Positions 28,631 through 38,696 are shown, counted from the first letter of the stretch. The stretch is 64,000 nucleotides of DNA from Pacificispira spongiicola (GCF_012926505.1 NZ_JABBNT010000005.1:460295-524294); one strand, 5' to 3'. Made by a program: numbers and translations. The notes: generated by a model from the letters alone, not told the origin.

Positions 28631-29758
28631 ATGCTCATCGGTGTACCGAAAGAGATCAAGAACCACGAATACCGCGTCGGGCTCGTCCCCTTCGCCGTCC
28701 GCGAACTGACGCATAACGGCCATAGGGTGGTTGTGGAGACCAATGCCGGGGCTGGCATCGGGATCAGCGACGACGACTATCGCGCGGCGGGCGCGGAAAT
28801 TCTGGGCGACGCGAAATCCATTTTCGACAAGGCGGATATGATCGTGAAGGTCAAGGAACCGCAGCCGCAGGAATGCGCCATGTTGCGCGACGGCCAGGTC
28901 CTGTTCACCTATCTGCATCTCGCCCCCGACCTGAAACAGACCGAAGGTCTGATCAAGTCCGGCGCCATCGCCATCGCCTACGAAACGGTGACCAGCCCGC
29001 GCGGCGGCCTGCCGCTGCTGGCCCCGATGAGCGAGGTCGCGGGCCGCATGGCCCCGCAGGCCGGCGCCCATTGCCTGGAAAAGGCCCAAGGCGGCCGCGG
29101 TGTCCTGCTGGGCGGCGTTCCCGGCGTCCCGCCGGGCAAGGTTCTGGTGATCGGCGGCGGCGTGTCCGGCATGAACGCGGCGCGGATCGCCCTGGGCATG
29201 GGGGCGGAAGTCACCATCCTGGAACGCAACCTGGACCGGATCGCGCAACTGGACGACATGTTCCGCGGCACCGGCCTGCGGACGCTGTATTCCACGGTCG
29301 ACGCCATCGAACGCGCGATCCAGGAGGCGGATCTGGTCATCGGCGCGGTCCTGGTACCGGGCGCCGCCGCCCCGAAACTGATCAACCGCGAGATGCTGAA
29401 GACCATGCCGGACGGATCGGTCGTCGTCGACATCGCCATCGATCAGGGAGGCTGTCTGGAAACGTCGCGTCCGACGACCCATGCCGACCCCACCTTCGTG
29501 GAAGAAGGCGTCGTGCATTACTGCGTCGCGAATATGCCGGGCGCGGTGGCGCGGACCTCCACCTTCGCGCTGAACAATGCCACTCTGCCCTTCACGCTGG
29601 CCTTGGCGAACAAGGGTTACCGCGTCGCACTGGCACAGGACCCGCATCTGCGGCAGGGCCTGAACGTCGCGGCGGGCAAGGTCACCTATAAGGCCGTGTC
29701 GGAGGCCCATGGCCTGGATTTCACGGCCACCGAGGAAGTGCTGGGCATTCCCTACTGA
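28631..29758 (+). CDS. ald: Alanine dehydrogenase
   Basis: This 375-residue enzyme interconverts L-alanine and pyruvate plus ammonia with NAD. The N-terminus [17 protein letters not shown], the pyruvate-binding EYRVGLVP lysine/arginine region, the Rossmann motif [12 protein letters not shown] near residue 173 and the C-terminal [12 protein letters not shown] are diagnostic. The ATG at 28631 matches the family start; the longer upstream frame is not supported. It is divergent from an Lrp-type regulator and ends at a strong terminator. Confidence 0.95.
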   Translation: MLIGVPKEIKNHEYRVGLVPFAVRELTHNGHRVVVETNAGAGIGISDDDYRAAGAEILGDAKSIFDKADMIVKVKEPQPQECAMLRDGQVLFTYLHLAPDLKQTEGLIKSGAIAIAYETVTSPRGGLPLLAPMSEVAGRMAPQAGAHCLEKAQGGRGVLLGGVPGVPPGKVLVIGGGVSGMNAARIALGMGAEVTILERNLDRIAQLDDMFRGTGLRTLYSTVDAIERAIQEADLVIGAVLVPGAAAPKLINREMLKTMPDGSVVVDIAIDQGGCLETSRPTTHADPTFVEEGVVHYCVANMPGAVARTSTFALNNATLPFTLALANKGYRVALAQDPHLRQGLNVAAGKVTYKAVSEAHGLDFTATEEVLGIPY

Positions 29759-29806
29759 TTGTTTCAACGCATACCGGCGTCGATATCCCAACCATGTCGG
29801 CGCTTG

Positions 29807-29836
29807 AACCCGCCTTCCTTCGGGGAGGCGGGTTTT
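29807..29836. terminator. Terminator between ald and the tetR-type gene
   Basis: A 12-bp stem (AACCCGCCTTCC with its partner, one G-U pair) is closed by a stable TTCG tetraloop and followed by TTTT. It serves ald, and the A-rich left side may serve the convergent gene. Confidence 0.88.
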
Positions 29837-29864
29837 GCTTTTCTAGGAATGCACAGGGACCGCG

Positions 29865-30521
29865 CTACGCCGTCTTGCCATAGGCCCGCATGAAAATACG
29901 GACCGCACTCTCGACGGTACGGCGGATTTCTTCGGGCGTCGGCACATCGCGAATGCCGAACAAGGCCTGCTTCGCCAAATTGCCCTGACAGAGGTTCAGG
30001 AAATGCGCCGCAGCCAGTTCCAGATCGTCGTCGATCTGCAATTGCCCTGCCTCTACCTGCTGACGAAGACAGTCCGCCAATCGGCTGATGCCGTAACTGG
30101 GACCGGTACGGAAGAATTCCTGGCCGACCTCAGGGAATTTTTCTGACGCCCCCATCACCATGCGAATCAGCGCGATGTGGTCGCGGCTCAACATCGAACT
30201 GGTAAAGCGGATTCCCAGTTCCGTCAGCGCCTCGACAAAATCGGCCGCCTCCGCCGGTTCGATCCGGAAAATCCGTTCCGCCGCATCCTTCCGATCGGCA
30301 ATCACCAATTCCCGGAACAAGGCCTCCTTGCTGTCGAAATAGACGTAGAGCGTTCCTTTTGAGACCTTCGCGGCGGCCGCGATCTTGCCCATGCTCGCAC
30401 CGTCGAAGCCTTCTGCCCGGAAAACCGCGCGGGCCCCTTCCAGGATGTCCTTCCGCTTCTGCGATTCCGTTTCGTCGAACGTCGCGTCGATTGGGTTGGT
30501 CATCTGTGCGGCACTGCTCAT
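29865..30521 (-). CDS. TetR/AcrR family regulator of the adjacent efflux operon
   Basis: This 218-residue regulator has an N-terminal TetR helix-turn-helix (about 22-70, ending SKGTLYVYFDSKEALF) and a helical ligand domain. It is divergent from emrA- and emrB-like genes. Two near-identical palindromes lie in the shared promoter region and are its likely operators. It would repress efflux until a toxic compound binds. The start at 30521 (MSSAAQ) is preferred over an upstream ATG at 30551 and an internal one at 30503, without strong ribosome-site evidence. Confidence 0.87.
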   Translation of the reverse strand: MSSAAQMTNPIDATFDETESQKRKDILEGARAVFRAEGFDGASMGKIAAAAKVSKGTLYVYFDSKEALFRELVIADRKDAAERIFRIEPAEAADFVEALTELGIRFTSSMLSRDHIALIRMVMGASEKFPEVGQEFFRTGPSYGISRLADCLRQQVEAGQLQIDDDLELAAAHFLNLCQGNLAKQALFGIRDVPTPEEIRRTVESAVRIFMRAYGKTA

Positions 30522-30661
30522 AGTCTTACATCCGATAAAGGGTGGTCCCATTCAGGAAACCAGATGGTATGCCGACTCGCCCCACGCGACAAAACCGTTG
30601 AGCGGGCGGACACCGATCCGGTCAAAAATTTCTTCGCCGCAAAATAAAGCCTCGGCAATCA

Positions 30662-30717
30662 TTGACCGAACGGTTCGGTCAGATATATAAATGCCATTGA
30701 CCGAACGGTTCGGTCAA
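30662..30717. promoter_or_regulatory. Tandem TetR-type operators over divergent promoters
   Basis: Two palindromes, each TGACCGAAC and its complement around a central G, are centred at 30672 and 30707, 35 bp apart. The second extends to 10-bp arms (TTGACCGAAC). The first contains a TTGACC -35 element followed 16 bp later by TATATA (30684-30689), a good promoter for the emrA-like gene. Because the sites are symmetric, TTGACC also faces the regulator gene. Confidence 0.8.
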
Positions 30718-30737
30718 TACTTTTCAAGGACAGCACC

Positions 30738-31880
30738 ATGAGCAGCGCCCCATCCACCGTTCAGAATATCCAGCCCGTCGACGGGGACGATGCACAGAGC
30801 CCTCGCAAGAGACGCGGTTTCAAGCCGAAGCGTTTGATCCCCTTGGTCATCCTAATGGCCGCGATCGGCACCGGCGGCTACTTCGGCTATAATTGGTGGA
30901 CGAATGGCCGCTTCGTAGAAAGCACGGACGATGCCTATGTCGCCGCCGATATGACGCTGATGTCGGCGAAGGTTTCCGGCTATGTCCAATCCGTTTCCGT
31001 TCAGGAAAACCAGTATATCCAGGCCGGTGCGGAAATCGCGCGTATCGATGACGCGGATTATCGGTTGGCCGTTCAGGCGGCGCAGGACCGGATCGTTTCG
31101 CAAAAGGCCGCCATTGATCGTATCGCCGTCCAAGTGGAAGCCGCGAAAACCGATATCGAAGAAGCGGAAGCGAATCTTGCGTCCAGCCAGGCGGAACTGA
31201 ACCGAGCCACCCGCGCCTTTGAACGGCAAAGCAAACTGTCCAAGGGCGACTATGTCACAGCGCAGGCCGTCGATGACGCTCGCGCCGACCGCGACAAGGC
31301 CCGCGCCGCCGTCAGCGCCAATATCGCCGCCGTCAATTCGGCAAAAGCCGACGTTCAGGTTCTGGACGCGCAACGCGCCGAAGCGGAAAGCGAAATGGAA
31401 TCCCTGCTGACCGCCCTATCCCAGGCGGAACGCGACCTTTCCTTCACCGTCGTGCGCGCGCCGGTATCCGGCCTTGTCGGCAACAAGTCGGTCGAAGTCG
31501 GGCAACTGGTCCAGCAAGGCAGCCGCCTGATGGCCATCGTTCCCATCCAGGACGTCTATATCGAAGCCAATTTCAAGGAAACGCAGCTGGCGCATCTGGA
31601 ACCCGGCCAGAAGGTGACCATCGCCGTCGATGCCTATCCGGAAAACGATTGGACCGGAATAGTCGAAAGCCTGTCACCGGCGTCGGGCGCCTTGTTCAGC
31701 CTGCTGCCGCCCGAAAATGCCACGGGCAACTTCACCAAGATCGTGCAGCGTCTGCCGGTCCGCATATCCGTGGAAGCCCCGCATGCGGGGCGTGCCGTTC
31801 TGCGGCCGGGCATGTCGGTGGTGGTCAGCATCGATACCCGTCAACAACCGGCCCTCGCGCAAACGGACACCTGGAAATGA
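30738..31880 (+). CDS. emrA: HlyD/EmrA-family efflux adaptor (membrane fusion protein)
   Basis: This 380-residue protein has a cytoplasmic start, one transmembrane helix (about 34-54), a beta-barrel/lipoyl domain split by a long coiled-coil hairpin (about 120-235), and the conserved FTVVRAPVSGLVGNKSVEVGQLVQQG segment near 240. It links the inner-membrane EmrB-like pump to an outer-membrane channel that is not encoded here. It overlaps the pump gene by four bases and is driven by the operator-covered promoter upstream. Confidence 0.9.
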   Translation: MSSAPSTVQNIQPVDGDDAQSPRKRRGFKPKRLIPLVILMAAIGTGGYFGYNWWTNGRFVESTDDAYVAADMTLMSAKVSGYVQSVSVQENQYIQAGAEIARIDDADYRLAVQAAQDRIVSQKAAIDRIAVQVEAAKTDIEEAEANLASSQAELNRATRAFERQSKLSKGDYVTAQAVDDARADRDKARAAVSANIAAVNSAKADVQVLDAQRAEAESEMESLLTALSQAERDLSFTVVRAPVSGLVGNKSVEVGQLVQQGSRLMAIVPIQDVYIEANFKETQLAHLEPGQKVTIAVDAYPENDWTGIVESLSPASGALFSLLPPENATGNFTKIVQRLPVRISVEAPHAGRAVLRPGMSVVVSIDTRQQPALAQTDTWK

Positions 31881-33451
31881 GCGGCGGCGGCGTTCAGGCC
31901 GTCCCCCAGGCCGTCTCCGAGGTAACGCCCCGGAAGGTCATTGCCTTCCTGTGCATGGTTTTCGGCATGTTCATGGCGATCCTGGACATCCAGATCGTGT
32001 CCGCGTCCCTGACCGAAATCCAGGCGGGTCTGTCGGCCAGCGCGGACGAAATCTCCTGGGTGCAGACCAGCTACCTGATCGCGGAAGTCATCATGATCCC
32101 GCTGTCAGGCTACCTGTCGCGCGCCTTTTCCACGCGCTGGCTATTCGCGGTATCCTGCGGCGGTTTCACCTTCATGAGCTTCCTGTGCGCGACCGCAACG
32201 TCGATTGACGAAATGATCATCTATCGCGCGCTGCAGGGCTTTATCGGCGGCGGCATGATCCCGACCGTCTTTGCCGCCGCCTTTTCGGTCTTTCCGCGCG
32301 AGAAACAGCCGGTGATCTCCCCTCTGATCGGGTTGGTCGCCACCCTGGCCCCGACAATCGGGCCGACCATCGGCGGCTACCTGACGGAACTGTTTTCCTG
32401 GCACTGGCTGTTCCTGATCAACATCGTCCCCGGCATTCTGGTGACGATATCCACTTTGATCCTGGTCGATTTCGACGAACCGGACCTGTCCCTTCTGGAT
32501 CGGTTCGATTGGTTGGGGCTGCTGTCCATGGCAGCCTTTCTTGGCAGTTTGGAATTCGTGCTGGAAGAAGGTCCGGCGAACGACTGGTTCGACGATCACG
32601 AAATCGTCCTGTTCGCCGCCGTCGGCGCCATTTCCGGAGTCGTCTTCTTTTTGCGGGCCTTCATGGCAAGGGAGCCGATTGTCGATCTGCGATCCTTCGC
32701 AAACCGCAATTTCGCCACCGGCGCGACCTTCAGCTTCGCCATGGGGATTGGGCTGTACGGGCTGACATATCTGTATCCGCTTTATCTGGCCAGGGTGCGC
32801 GACTATTCGGCGTTGATGATTGGCGAGACCATGTTCGTCACGGGCATCTGCATGTTCCTGACGGCACCGGTGGCCGGGCGCCTGATGCGTATCCTCGACC
32901 CGCGAGTCATGGTGGCGTTGGGATTCCTGGGCTTCGGGCTCGGCACCTGGGAAGCGTCCAAAATCACGGTCGAATGGGATTTCTGGGAGTTGTTCTGGCC
33001 GCAGGTTCTACGCGGCGTATCGCTGATGATCTGCATGGTGCCGATCACCAACCTGTCGCTGGGAACTCTGCCCGTCGCCACGCTGAAAAACGCGTCCGGC
33101 CTGTTCAACGTCACGCGGAATCTGGGCGGCGCCGTCGGTCTTGCGATCATCAATACGATCCTGTCCGACCGGGAAGACCTGCATATCGCGCGCATCCGCG
33201 AAACGCTGACCTGGGGCCGCGACGTCGCCGACAAGGCTCTGGAAACGATGACGTCGGGCTTCAGCCCGCTCGGCCCCTTGGCCGATACCGCCGCGCTGAG
33301 TTCCCTCTATGGCATGGTGCGGCAGCAGGCCTCCGTCATGGCCTTTGCCGATGTCTTTTTCGTGCTGACGGTTTTGTTCGTGCTGCTCGTCATAGCGACG
33401 CCGATGATGCAGAAACCCGCCGCCCCCGGTGGTGGCGGCGGTGGTCACTGA
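31877..33451 (+). CDS. emrB: DHA2-family (EmrB/QacA) drug efflux MFS transporter
   Basis: This 524-residue inner-membrane protein has about 14 transmembrane segments. The motif LDIQIVSASLTEI in helix 1 and the antiporter-type GPTIGGYLTE motif in helix 5 are typical of DHA2 drug:proton antiporters. The ATG at 31877 overlaps the emrA-like stop (ATGA); the frame upstream is only a shadow of emrA. The C-terminal tail is glycine-rich. Substrates are likely hydrophobic toxic compounds. Confidence 0.92.
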   Translation: MSGGGVQAVPQAVSEVTPRKVIAFLCMVFGMFMAILDIQIVSASLTEIQAGLSASADEISWVQTSYLIAEVIMIPLSGYLSRAFSTRWLFAVSCGGFTFMSFLCATATSIDEMIIYRALQGFIGGGMIPTVFAAAFSVFPREKQPVISPLIGLVATLAPTIGPTIGGYLTELFSWHWLFLINIVPGILVTISTLILVDFDEPDLSLLDRFDWLGLLSMAAFLGSLEFVLEEGPANDWFDDHEIVLFAAVGAISGVVFFLRAFMAREPIVDLRSFANRNFATGATFSFAMGIGLYGLTYLYPLYLARVRDYSALMIGETMFVTGICMFLTAPVAGRLMRILDPRVMVALGFLGFGLGTWEASKITVEWDFWELFWPQVLRGVSLMICMVPITNLSLGTLPVATLKNASGLFNVTRNLGGAVGLAIINTILSDREDLHIARIRETLTWGRDVADKALETMTSGFSPLGPLADTAALSSLYGMVRQQASVMAFADVFFVLTVLFVLLVIATPMMQKPAAPGGGGGGH

Positions 33452-33484
33452 CGGTCTTCTTCTCTTGGACGGTGACGGTCCGGA

Positions 33485-33793
33485 TCAGTCGCCGACGACG
33501 GATTCGAAGCCTTCGAATTTCGGCGGGCCGACATAAAGCTTCTTGTTGTTCCCGGCATTCGCATGGGCCTGACGGAAATTGTCGGACTGCGTCCAGGCCT
33601 CGAACGACCCGCGATCCTTCCAGATCGTGTGCGAGGCATAGAGCGCGCCGTCTTCCGTATCCGGGCCTTTCAGCAGATGAAAACTGACGAAGCCCTCCAT
33701 TTCGTGAAGCGTGGACTTCCGATTCCGCCAGACATCCTCGAATTCGGCCTCACAGCCCGGAACGATGGTAAAGCGGTTCATGGCAACAAACAT
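33485..33793 (-). CDS. hmuQ: IsdG/HmuQ-type haem-degrading monooxygenase
   Basis: This 102-residue ABM-fold protein carries the catalytic triad positions of IsdG-family haem oxygenases: Asn6, Trp67 and His77 (segment FEAWTQSDNFRQAHANA). These act on haem bound between subunits of a dimer and release iron. A GAAAGGA ribosome site precedes the ATG at 33793. It is the last gene of the haem-uptake operon, 28 bp after hmuV, so it would free iron from imported haem in the cytoplasm. Without that context it could be called a generic antibiotic-biosynthesis monooxygenase. Confidence 0.85.
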   Translation of the reverse strand: MFVAMNRFTIVPGCEAEFEDVWRNRKSTLHEMEGFVSFHLLKGPDTEDGALYASHTIWKDRGSFEAWTQSDNFRQAHANAGNNKKLYVGPPKFEGFESVVGD

Positions 33794-33821
33794 GGTCTGT
33801 ATCCTTTCTAAAGAGCGGCAA

Positions 33822-34640
33822 CTAAACCGCCGCAGATGGCGCGAGGACCGGGGTGATCCGCAAATTGTTTTGCGGTCCGCGGTCCACGTCGATTTCTGTT
33901 TCATAGATGGTGCTCAACCGCTCGGCGGTCATCACCTCCGCCGCCGATCCCAGCGCGACCAATCGTCCCTGGCACAGCAATGCGATACGGTCGGAAAAGG
34001 CGGCGGCGAGGTTCAAGTCGTGCAGGACGACCAGGACACCGACACCGCGCGACGCTGCGCGCCGGGCAACCTTCATGACCGCGATCTGGTGCACGAGATC
34101 CAAACTCGCCGTCGGTTCGTCGAGGAGGAGGTACCGCCCGCCGGTCGAGGCCTTTCCACCTGCCTTAGCCATGTATTCCGCCCCGGCAAGCTGGCCGAGG
34201 ACGCGGGCCAGATGCGCGCGATGACGCTGACCGCCGGACAGGACATCCGCCCGGTGACCGGCCCTGGCGGAAAGGCCGACATCGTCCAGCGACTCCCGAA
34301 CGATTTCTTCCGTCCGTTCCGGCGGCACCTGCATCGGAATGGAAAGGCCCGCCAGTTGCCCGACCGTGAAGGCGGCGGATAGGGTCGGGGTCTGTTCCAA
34401 CACCGCACGGCGGGTCGCCAATTCAGCGGAGGAATAATTGGGCAGTGGGCGGCCGTCCATCAGGACCGACCCTTCCCCCTTCCACCGGTCGCCCGCCAGA
34501 GCGGCCAGTAGAGTGGATTTTCCGGCGCCGTTGGGGCCGCACAGGGTCATCACCTCCCCCGGCGACACGCCCAGGCTGACCCCATCGACGGCGACGATAT
34601 GGCGTCCGAAACGAACGGTGACATCACGGGCTTCAAGCAT
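33822..34640 (-). CDS. hmuV: Haem ABC transporter ATP-binding protein HmuV
   Basis: This 272-residue ATPase of the FecE/HmuV group has Walker A GPNGAGKST at 35-43, LSGGQRHRAHLARVL near 137 and Walker B LLLDEPTASLD. A short insertion before Walker B (QLAGAEYMAKAGGKASTGG) is typical of HmuV. The start at 34640 (MLEARDVTV) overlaps hmuU by eight bases. Confidence 0.92.
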   Translation of the reverse strand: MLEARDVTVRFGRHIVAVDGVSLGVSPGEVMTLCGPNGAGKSTLLAALAGDRWKGEGSVLMDGRPLPNYSSAELATRRAVLEQTPTLSAAFTVGQLAGLSIPMQVPPERTEEIVRESLDDVGLSARAGHRADVLSGGQRHRAHLARVLGQLAGAEYMAKAGGKASTGGRYLLLDEPTASLDLVHQIAVMKVARRAASRGVGVLVVLHDLNLAAAFSDRIALLCQGRLVALGSAAEVMTAERLSTIYETEIDVDRGPQNNLRITPVLAPSAAV

Positions 34641-35757
34641 TGAACCCACCCCCATTGACTCCCCCCCCGCGCGTGCGCATCCGCGCCAACAGCAGCCACA
34701 GGAAGAACGGACCGCCGATCAGGCTGGTCGCCAAGCCGATCGGCGGTTCGGCGGGGGGCACGGCGGTGCGGACCAGAAGGTCGGAAAATAACAGCAACGT
34801 TGTGCCGATCAGGGCGGAGGCCGGCAGCACCAGCCGATGTTCCGGCCCGACGATCAGGCGCGCCATATGCGGCGCGACAAGACCAATAAAGCCGATGGGC
34901 CCGGCGGCGGCGGTTGCCGCGCCGACCGCAATCGCGCTCAGGATCGCGACATTGCGTTTCGTCGCCTCCACATCTAACCCGGCGTGATAGGCTGCCCGTT
35001 CCCCCAATTGGAACAGGTCCAGCGCCCGTCCCATGCGGGCGATACCCGCCACGGCGGCCAGGACAATGCCCGCGGAAATCAGAACCAGCGTCCAGTTGGA
35101 CGCGCCCAAAGACCCCATCGTCCAGAAGGTCAGGTCGCGCAGTTGCCGGTCGTCGCTGATATAGACCATCGCCCCGATAAAGGCCCCGGCGATGGCATTG
35201 ATCGCCACACCGGCCAGAATCAAGGTTGCAATGGAAGTCGTCCCCGCACGCCGCGACACGCCGAAGACCACGGTGGTCACGAAGGCCGCGCCCGTAAAGG
35301 CCGCGACCGGCAGCAGAAACGGGCGCACCGCCATGGGCAAATCGGTGATGATGGCGTCGCCAAGCACGATGGTCGCGACCGCGCCGACCGCTGCCCCACC
35401 CGTCACCCCGATCAATCCCGGATCGGCCAGCGGATTGCGCAACACGCCCTGAAGCGAGCAGCCGGACATTGCGAGCCCAAGCCCGACCGCCATACCCAGG
35501 AACAGACGCGGCGCGCGGATTTCGGTGACGATGGCGCTGCTGAGCGCATCGCCCTCCCCCATCAAGGCCCGGTAGATTTCACCGAGCGACAGATTGACGG
35601 CCCCGAAGATCAGTTCCGCCAGCGCGGCAAGGATCAGCGCCAGCATCAGCAAGAGGAAAAGCATCGCGGTCCGCCCGCCCAGGATGCGTGACCACCCCCG
35701 GTTAGCACCGGGGGCTGTCGGAGCGGATACCCGAGAGGACATGGTGCTACTGGCCAT
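34633..35757 (-). CDS. hmuU: Haem ABC transporter permease HmuU
   Basis: This 374-residue FecCD-family permease has about ten transmembrane helices, with the conserved GSLQGVLRNPLADPGLIGVTGGA-type segment (here SGCSLQGVLRNPLADPG near residue 105) and GPIGFIGLVAPHMARL near 295. It overlaps the hmuT stop by 11 bases; a start five codons later (MSSRVSAP) is possible. It pairs with HmuT and HmuV. Confidence 0.92.
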   Translation of the reverse strand: MASSTMSSRVSAPTAPGANRGWSRILGGRTAMLFLLLMLALILAALAELIFGAVNLSLGEIYRALMGEGDALSSAIVTEIRAPRLFLGMAVGLGLAMSGCSLQGVLRNPLADPGLIGVTGGAAVGAVATIVLGDAIITDLPMAVRPFLLPVAAFTGAAFVTTVVFGVSRRAGTTSIATLILAGVAINAIAGAFIGAMVYISDDRQLRDLTFWTMGSLGASNWTLVLISAGIVLAAVAGIARMGRALDLFQLGERAAYHAGLDVEATKRNVAILSAIAVGAATAAAGPIGFIGLVAPHMARLIVGPEHRLVLPASALIGTTLLLFSDLLVRTAVPPAEPPIGLATSLIGGPFFLWLLLARMRTRGGGVNGGGFNA

Positions 35758-36616
35758 TCTTGCGCAACGCCTCTCCCAGTTCGGCGATCGCTTGCGGCGT
35801 GCGCGGCCCGAAACCCAGCAACAACATGCCGTCCATGATGATCGCCCGTTTGTTTTTCCCGGCAGGCGTCAGTGCGAATTCCGGCCGCTCCAGAACCTTG
35901 TCGGTCCCACCGTGCTGATCCGCGCCGCGCTGCATCATCAACACGACGTCGGGCTGGGCGGCCAAAACCGCTTCCCGCGTCATCGGTTTGTACCCTTCGA
36001 TGGATTTCGCCGCGTTGATGCCACCCGCCATTTCGATGATGGACTCAGCGGAACTGCCCGTCCCACCGACGGTCAGCCCGCTTTCGCCCATCGTCAAAAC
36101 GAACAGGACCTTCGGTCGCTCGCCCGTCCAGGCCTGGGCCTTCTCGATTTCGGCGACCATGGCGGAACGCACCTCCGCCGCCAGGGCATCCGCCTGTTTC
36201 GGCAGACCGATTGCCTGTCCGACGAAGCGGATTTTCGCCGGAACGCCGTCCACCGTTTCCTGATCCGGCGCCAGGGCCACGGCGACCCCGGCGGCGCGCA
36301 ATTGATCCAATGCCGCCGGCGGCCCCATGTCATAGGCACCAAGGACAAGATCGGGTTCTAGGGACAAAATCCCTTCCGGCGAGATGCGGCGGACATAGCC
36401 GATCTGTGCCTTTCCAGTCGCCTCTGCCGGATAGACCGACGTGCTATCCACCCCGACCAACCGATCCTGCGCGCCCAAGGCGTAGACGATTTCGGTCAGG
36501 TCGCCCCCCGCCGATACGATACGTTGCGGGGCGGCTTCGTCGGCGGCGACACCGTTCGAAAAAGCGGCGCCCCCGGCAAATAGAAGACCGGCAATGGTCG
36601 GCATGAACAGCTTCAT
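35747..36616 (-). CDS. hmuT: Periplasmic haem-binding protein HmuT
   Basis: This 289-residue protein has a signal peptide (cleavage near residue 25, GVAA) and the class III binding-protein fold joined by one long helix. QRIVSAGGDLTEIVYALGAQDRLVGVDSTS and the YPAEA and LEPDLVLG segments are typical of HmuT/HemT. It delivers haem to HmuUV. The gene lies 40 bp after the receptor gene. Confidence 0.92.
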   Translation of the reverse strand: MKLFMPTIAGLLFAGGAAFSNGVAADEAAPQRIVSAGGDLTEIVYALGAQDRLVGVDSTSVYPAEATGKAQIGYVRRISPEGILSLEPDLVLGAYDMGPPAALDQLRAAGVAVALAPDQETVDGVPAKIRFVGQAIGLPKQADALAAEVRSAMVAEIEKAQAWTGERPKVLFVLTMGESGLTVGGTGSSAESIIEMAGGINAAKSIEGYKPMTREAVLAAQPDVVLMMQRGADQHGGTDKVLERPEFALTPAGKNKRAIIMDGMLLLGFGPRTPQAIAELGEALRKNGQ

Positions 36617-36656
36617 CGTCGTTCCATCCTTTTCCTGATTGGTCCCAAAGACCGTC

Positions 36657-38696
36657 TTAGAACTGCTTGGCCAGGGTCAGCTTGAACGTCCGGCCCTTCG
36701 CCTGGTCATTGGCCAGGAATTCGCGATAGGCCTTGTCCATGACGTTATCGACCCCGAAGCGGAATTCCGCGTCCTTCAGGTAGCCTTCATCCGGCGTCCA
36801 ATTGACATAGACGTCGTGGACGACATAGCCGTCGCTGGGTGTGGTGAAGGTAGAGCTGAATTTCGTCTGCTCACGGGCAAAGACCCCGCGCCAACCGAAG
36901 TCCAAATCGTATTCCGGCATGCGGCCGCCCAGCGTCAGGACCAATTCGTCCGCAGGGATCGTGTCCAGATGGGCATCGGTTTCCGTGTCTTCACCACGGA
37001 TCATCGTGTAGGCGGCCCGGCTGTAGAAGTAGTCGGAGTTATAAGAGGCCTCCAACTCGACCCCTTTGATCTCCGCTTCCCCCACATTTCGATAAGGGGC
37101 GGTGCGCGCCGCCCGCTCAATCAGGTCGTTGACCTTGTTCAGGAAAACGGTTCCCTTCGCAGACAGGGCATCCCGTTCCAACGCGACATTGTCGAGCGTC
37201 ATCGACACGCCGCCTTCATAGTTTAGCGACTGTTCGGACCCGAGTTGGGCATTGCCGCTGCCGCCGTCGTACAGTTCGTCGATAACCGGCATACGTTCGG
37301 TATAGGCGACCGACCCGAAGACGCCCCAGTTCCGGTTCAACTTGTACATCGCCGCCAATTTGGGCGAGACAGCAGAGGCTTGGAAATCTTGACGGTTGCC
37401 AGTCACGTCGTCATTCGGCTCCAATTCCTGCCAATCGACGCGGATACCGGGGATCAGGGTCAGGGTATCGTTCCAAATGAACTCGTTCTGAGCGAAGACA
37501 CCGATACGGTCACCTTCCCCGCCCGGATGAATACTCACATTCGTGCCGCTGAAGCTCGTTGTGGATTCCTTGTCCGCAGTACGTTTTTGCAGCACGTATT
37601 CCATGCCCGCCGTCAGGAAGTTTTCATACCCGTCACCAACGAACGACGCGGTGTTCTGTGCGCGCAAGCTCCAGATTTCATAGTCATAAGTGATCGGATC
37701 GTAGATTTGCGACCCACCGGGGCTGGACGCGTTATCCTGCTCGTTCTGGGAACTCGTGTAAGACAGCGTCACGTCGGCATCGATCAGATCGTTGTCGACC
37801 GGCGTGTAGCCGTAGCCGAAAACCATCGTCTGGTCGGTGACTTCGCGGTCGATCGTGCCGAAACCGCTGGACGTGCCGGTCTGGGCATAATCTTGACCGC
37901 TGCTATCCGTGTGCCACAGCTGATAAGATGCCTTCACCTCATGCTGAAGATCGTCCCCGAAGGTATACTTCCCCTTCATCAGCCCCGACTCGGCGCGGAA
38001 GGCGGAGCCGTTGATTTCATCGCCATGGCCGTCCTCGAAGCTGCCGGAGCGGCGATAGTTCAACGCGCCCACGACCTCGAAATTCTCAACCGGCTCCGCC
38101 GCGCCGATTGTGGAGGTCAGGAAACCGTGTCGGTTGGAATTGAAGCCGAGTTTCTGACGCAGCGTGTAATCTTCGCCGTCGCGCAGAAAGTCGCTGGCAT
38201 CCTTGGTCGTCAGGTTGATCGCCCCCGCCAAGGCACCGGAACCGTAAAGCGTGGACGATGCCGGACCGCGCAGGACTTCGATCCGCTTATACAGTTCGGG
38301 ATCGGTGAACAGCGACCCCATCCGGTACTGTTCATAGAATTTCTGGGCACCGTCGACGGTAATGATCAGGCGGTTTTCGTCCGCCGGCGATTCCGGCGCG
38401 CCAAAGCCGCGAATGTTGAAGCTTTCCCCCAGCACCCGGTCGGACCCGACCGCCTTCACGCCCGGCAGATCGGTGACGGCATCCCCAATGGTGGTCGCCT
38501 GTTCCGTATCCAGGTCTTCCTGATCGACGACGGACACCGACTGCGGCGTATCGATGGCCACTTTTTCCGCACCGGCGGACACGACAATGCGGTCCATGGT
38601 GGTGGTGCTTCGCACGGTTTCGGTTTCCTGCGCCAGGGCGGCAGGGCTCACCGTCGCCAGCAAAATACCGGCATATGTGATGGTTCTCGCTTTCAC
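36657..38696 (-). CDS. hmuR: TonB-dependent haem/haemoglobin receptor
   Basis: This 679-residue outer-membrane receptor has a signal peptide (cleavage near ALAQ, residue 23), a TonB box-like DRIVV (about 35-39), a plug domain (50-160, with VLRGPASSTLYGSGALAGAINL) and a 22-strand barrel ending in phenylalanine. It heads the operon hmuR-T-U-V-Q and so most likely takes up haem. A Fur-like palindrome lies 86 bp upstream of the start. Confidence 0.9.
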   Translation of the reverse strand: MKARTITYAGILLATVSPAALAQETETVRSTTTMDRIVVSAGAEKVAIDTPQSVSVVDQEDLDTEQATTIGDAVTDLPGVKAVGSDRVLGESFNIRGFGAPESPADENRLIITVDGAQKFYEQYRMGSLFTDPELYKRIEVLRGPASSTLYGSGALAGAINLTTKDASDFLRDGEDYTLRQKLGFNSNRHGFLTSTIGAAEPVENFEVVGALNYRRSGSFEDGHGDEINGSAFRAESGLMKGKYTFGDDLQHEVKASYQLWHTDSSGQDYAQTGTSSGFGTIDREVTDQTMVFGYGYTPVDNDLIDADVTLSYTSSQNEQDNASSPGGSQIYDPITYDYEIWSLRAQNTASFVGDGYENFLTAGMEYVLQKRTADKESTTSFSGTNVSIHPGGEGDRIGVFAQNEFIWNDTLTLIPGIRVDWQELEPNDDVTGNRQDFQASAVSPKLAAMYKLNRNWGVFGSVAYTERMPVIDELYDGGSGNAQLGSEQSLNYEGGVSMTLDNVALERDALSAKGTVFLNKVNDLIERAARTAPYRNVGEAEIKGVELEASYNSDYFYSRAAYTMIRGEDTETDAHLDTIPADELVLTLGGRMPEYDLDFGWRGVFAREQTKFSSTFTTPSDGYVVHDVYVNWTPDEGYLKDAEFRFGVDNVMDKAYREFLANDQAKGRTFKLTLAKQF

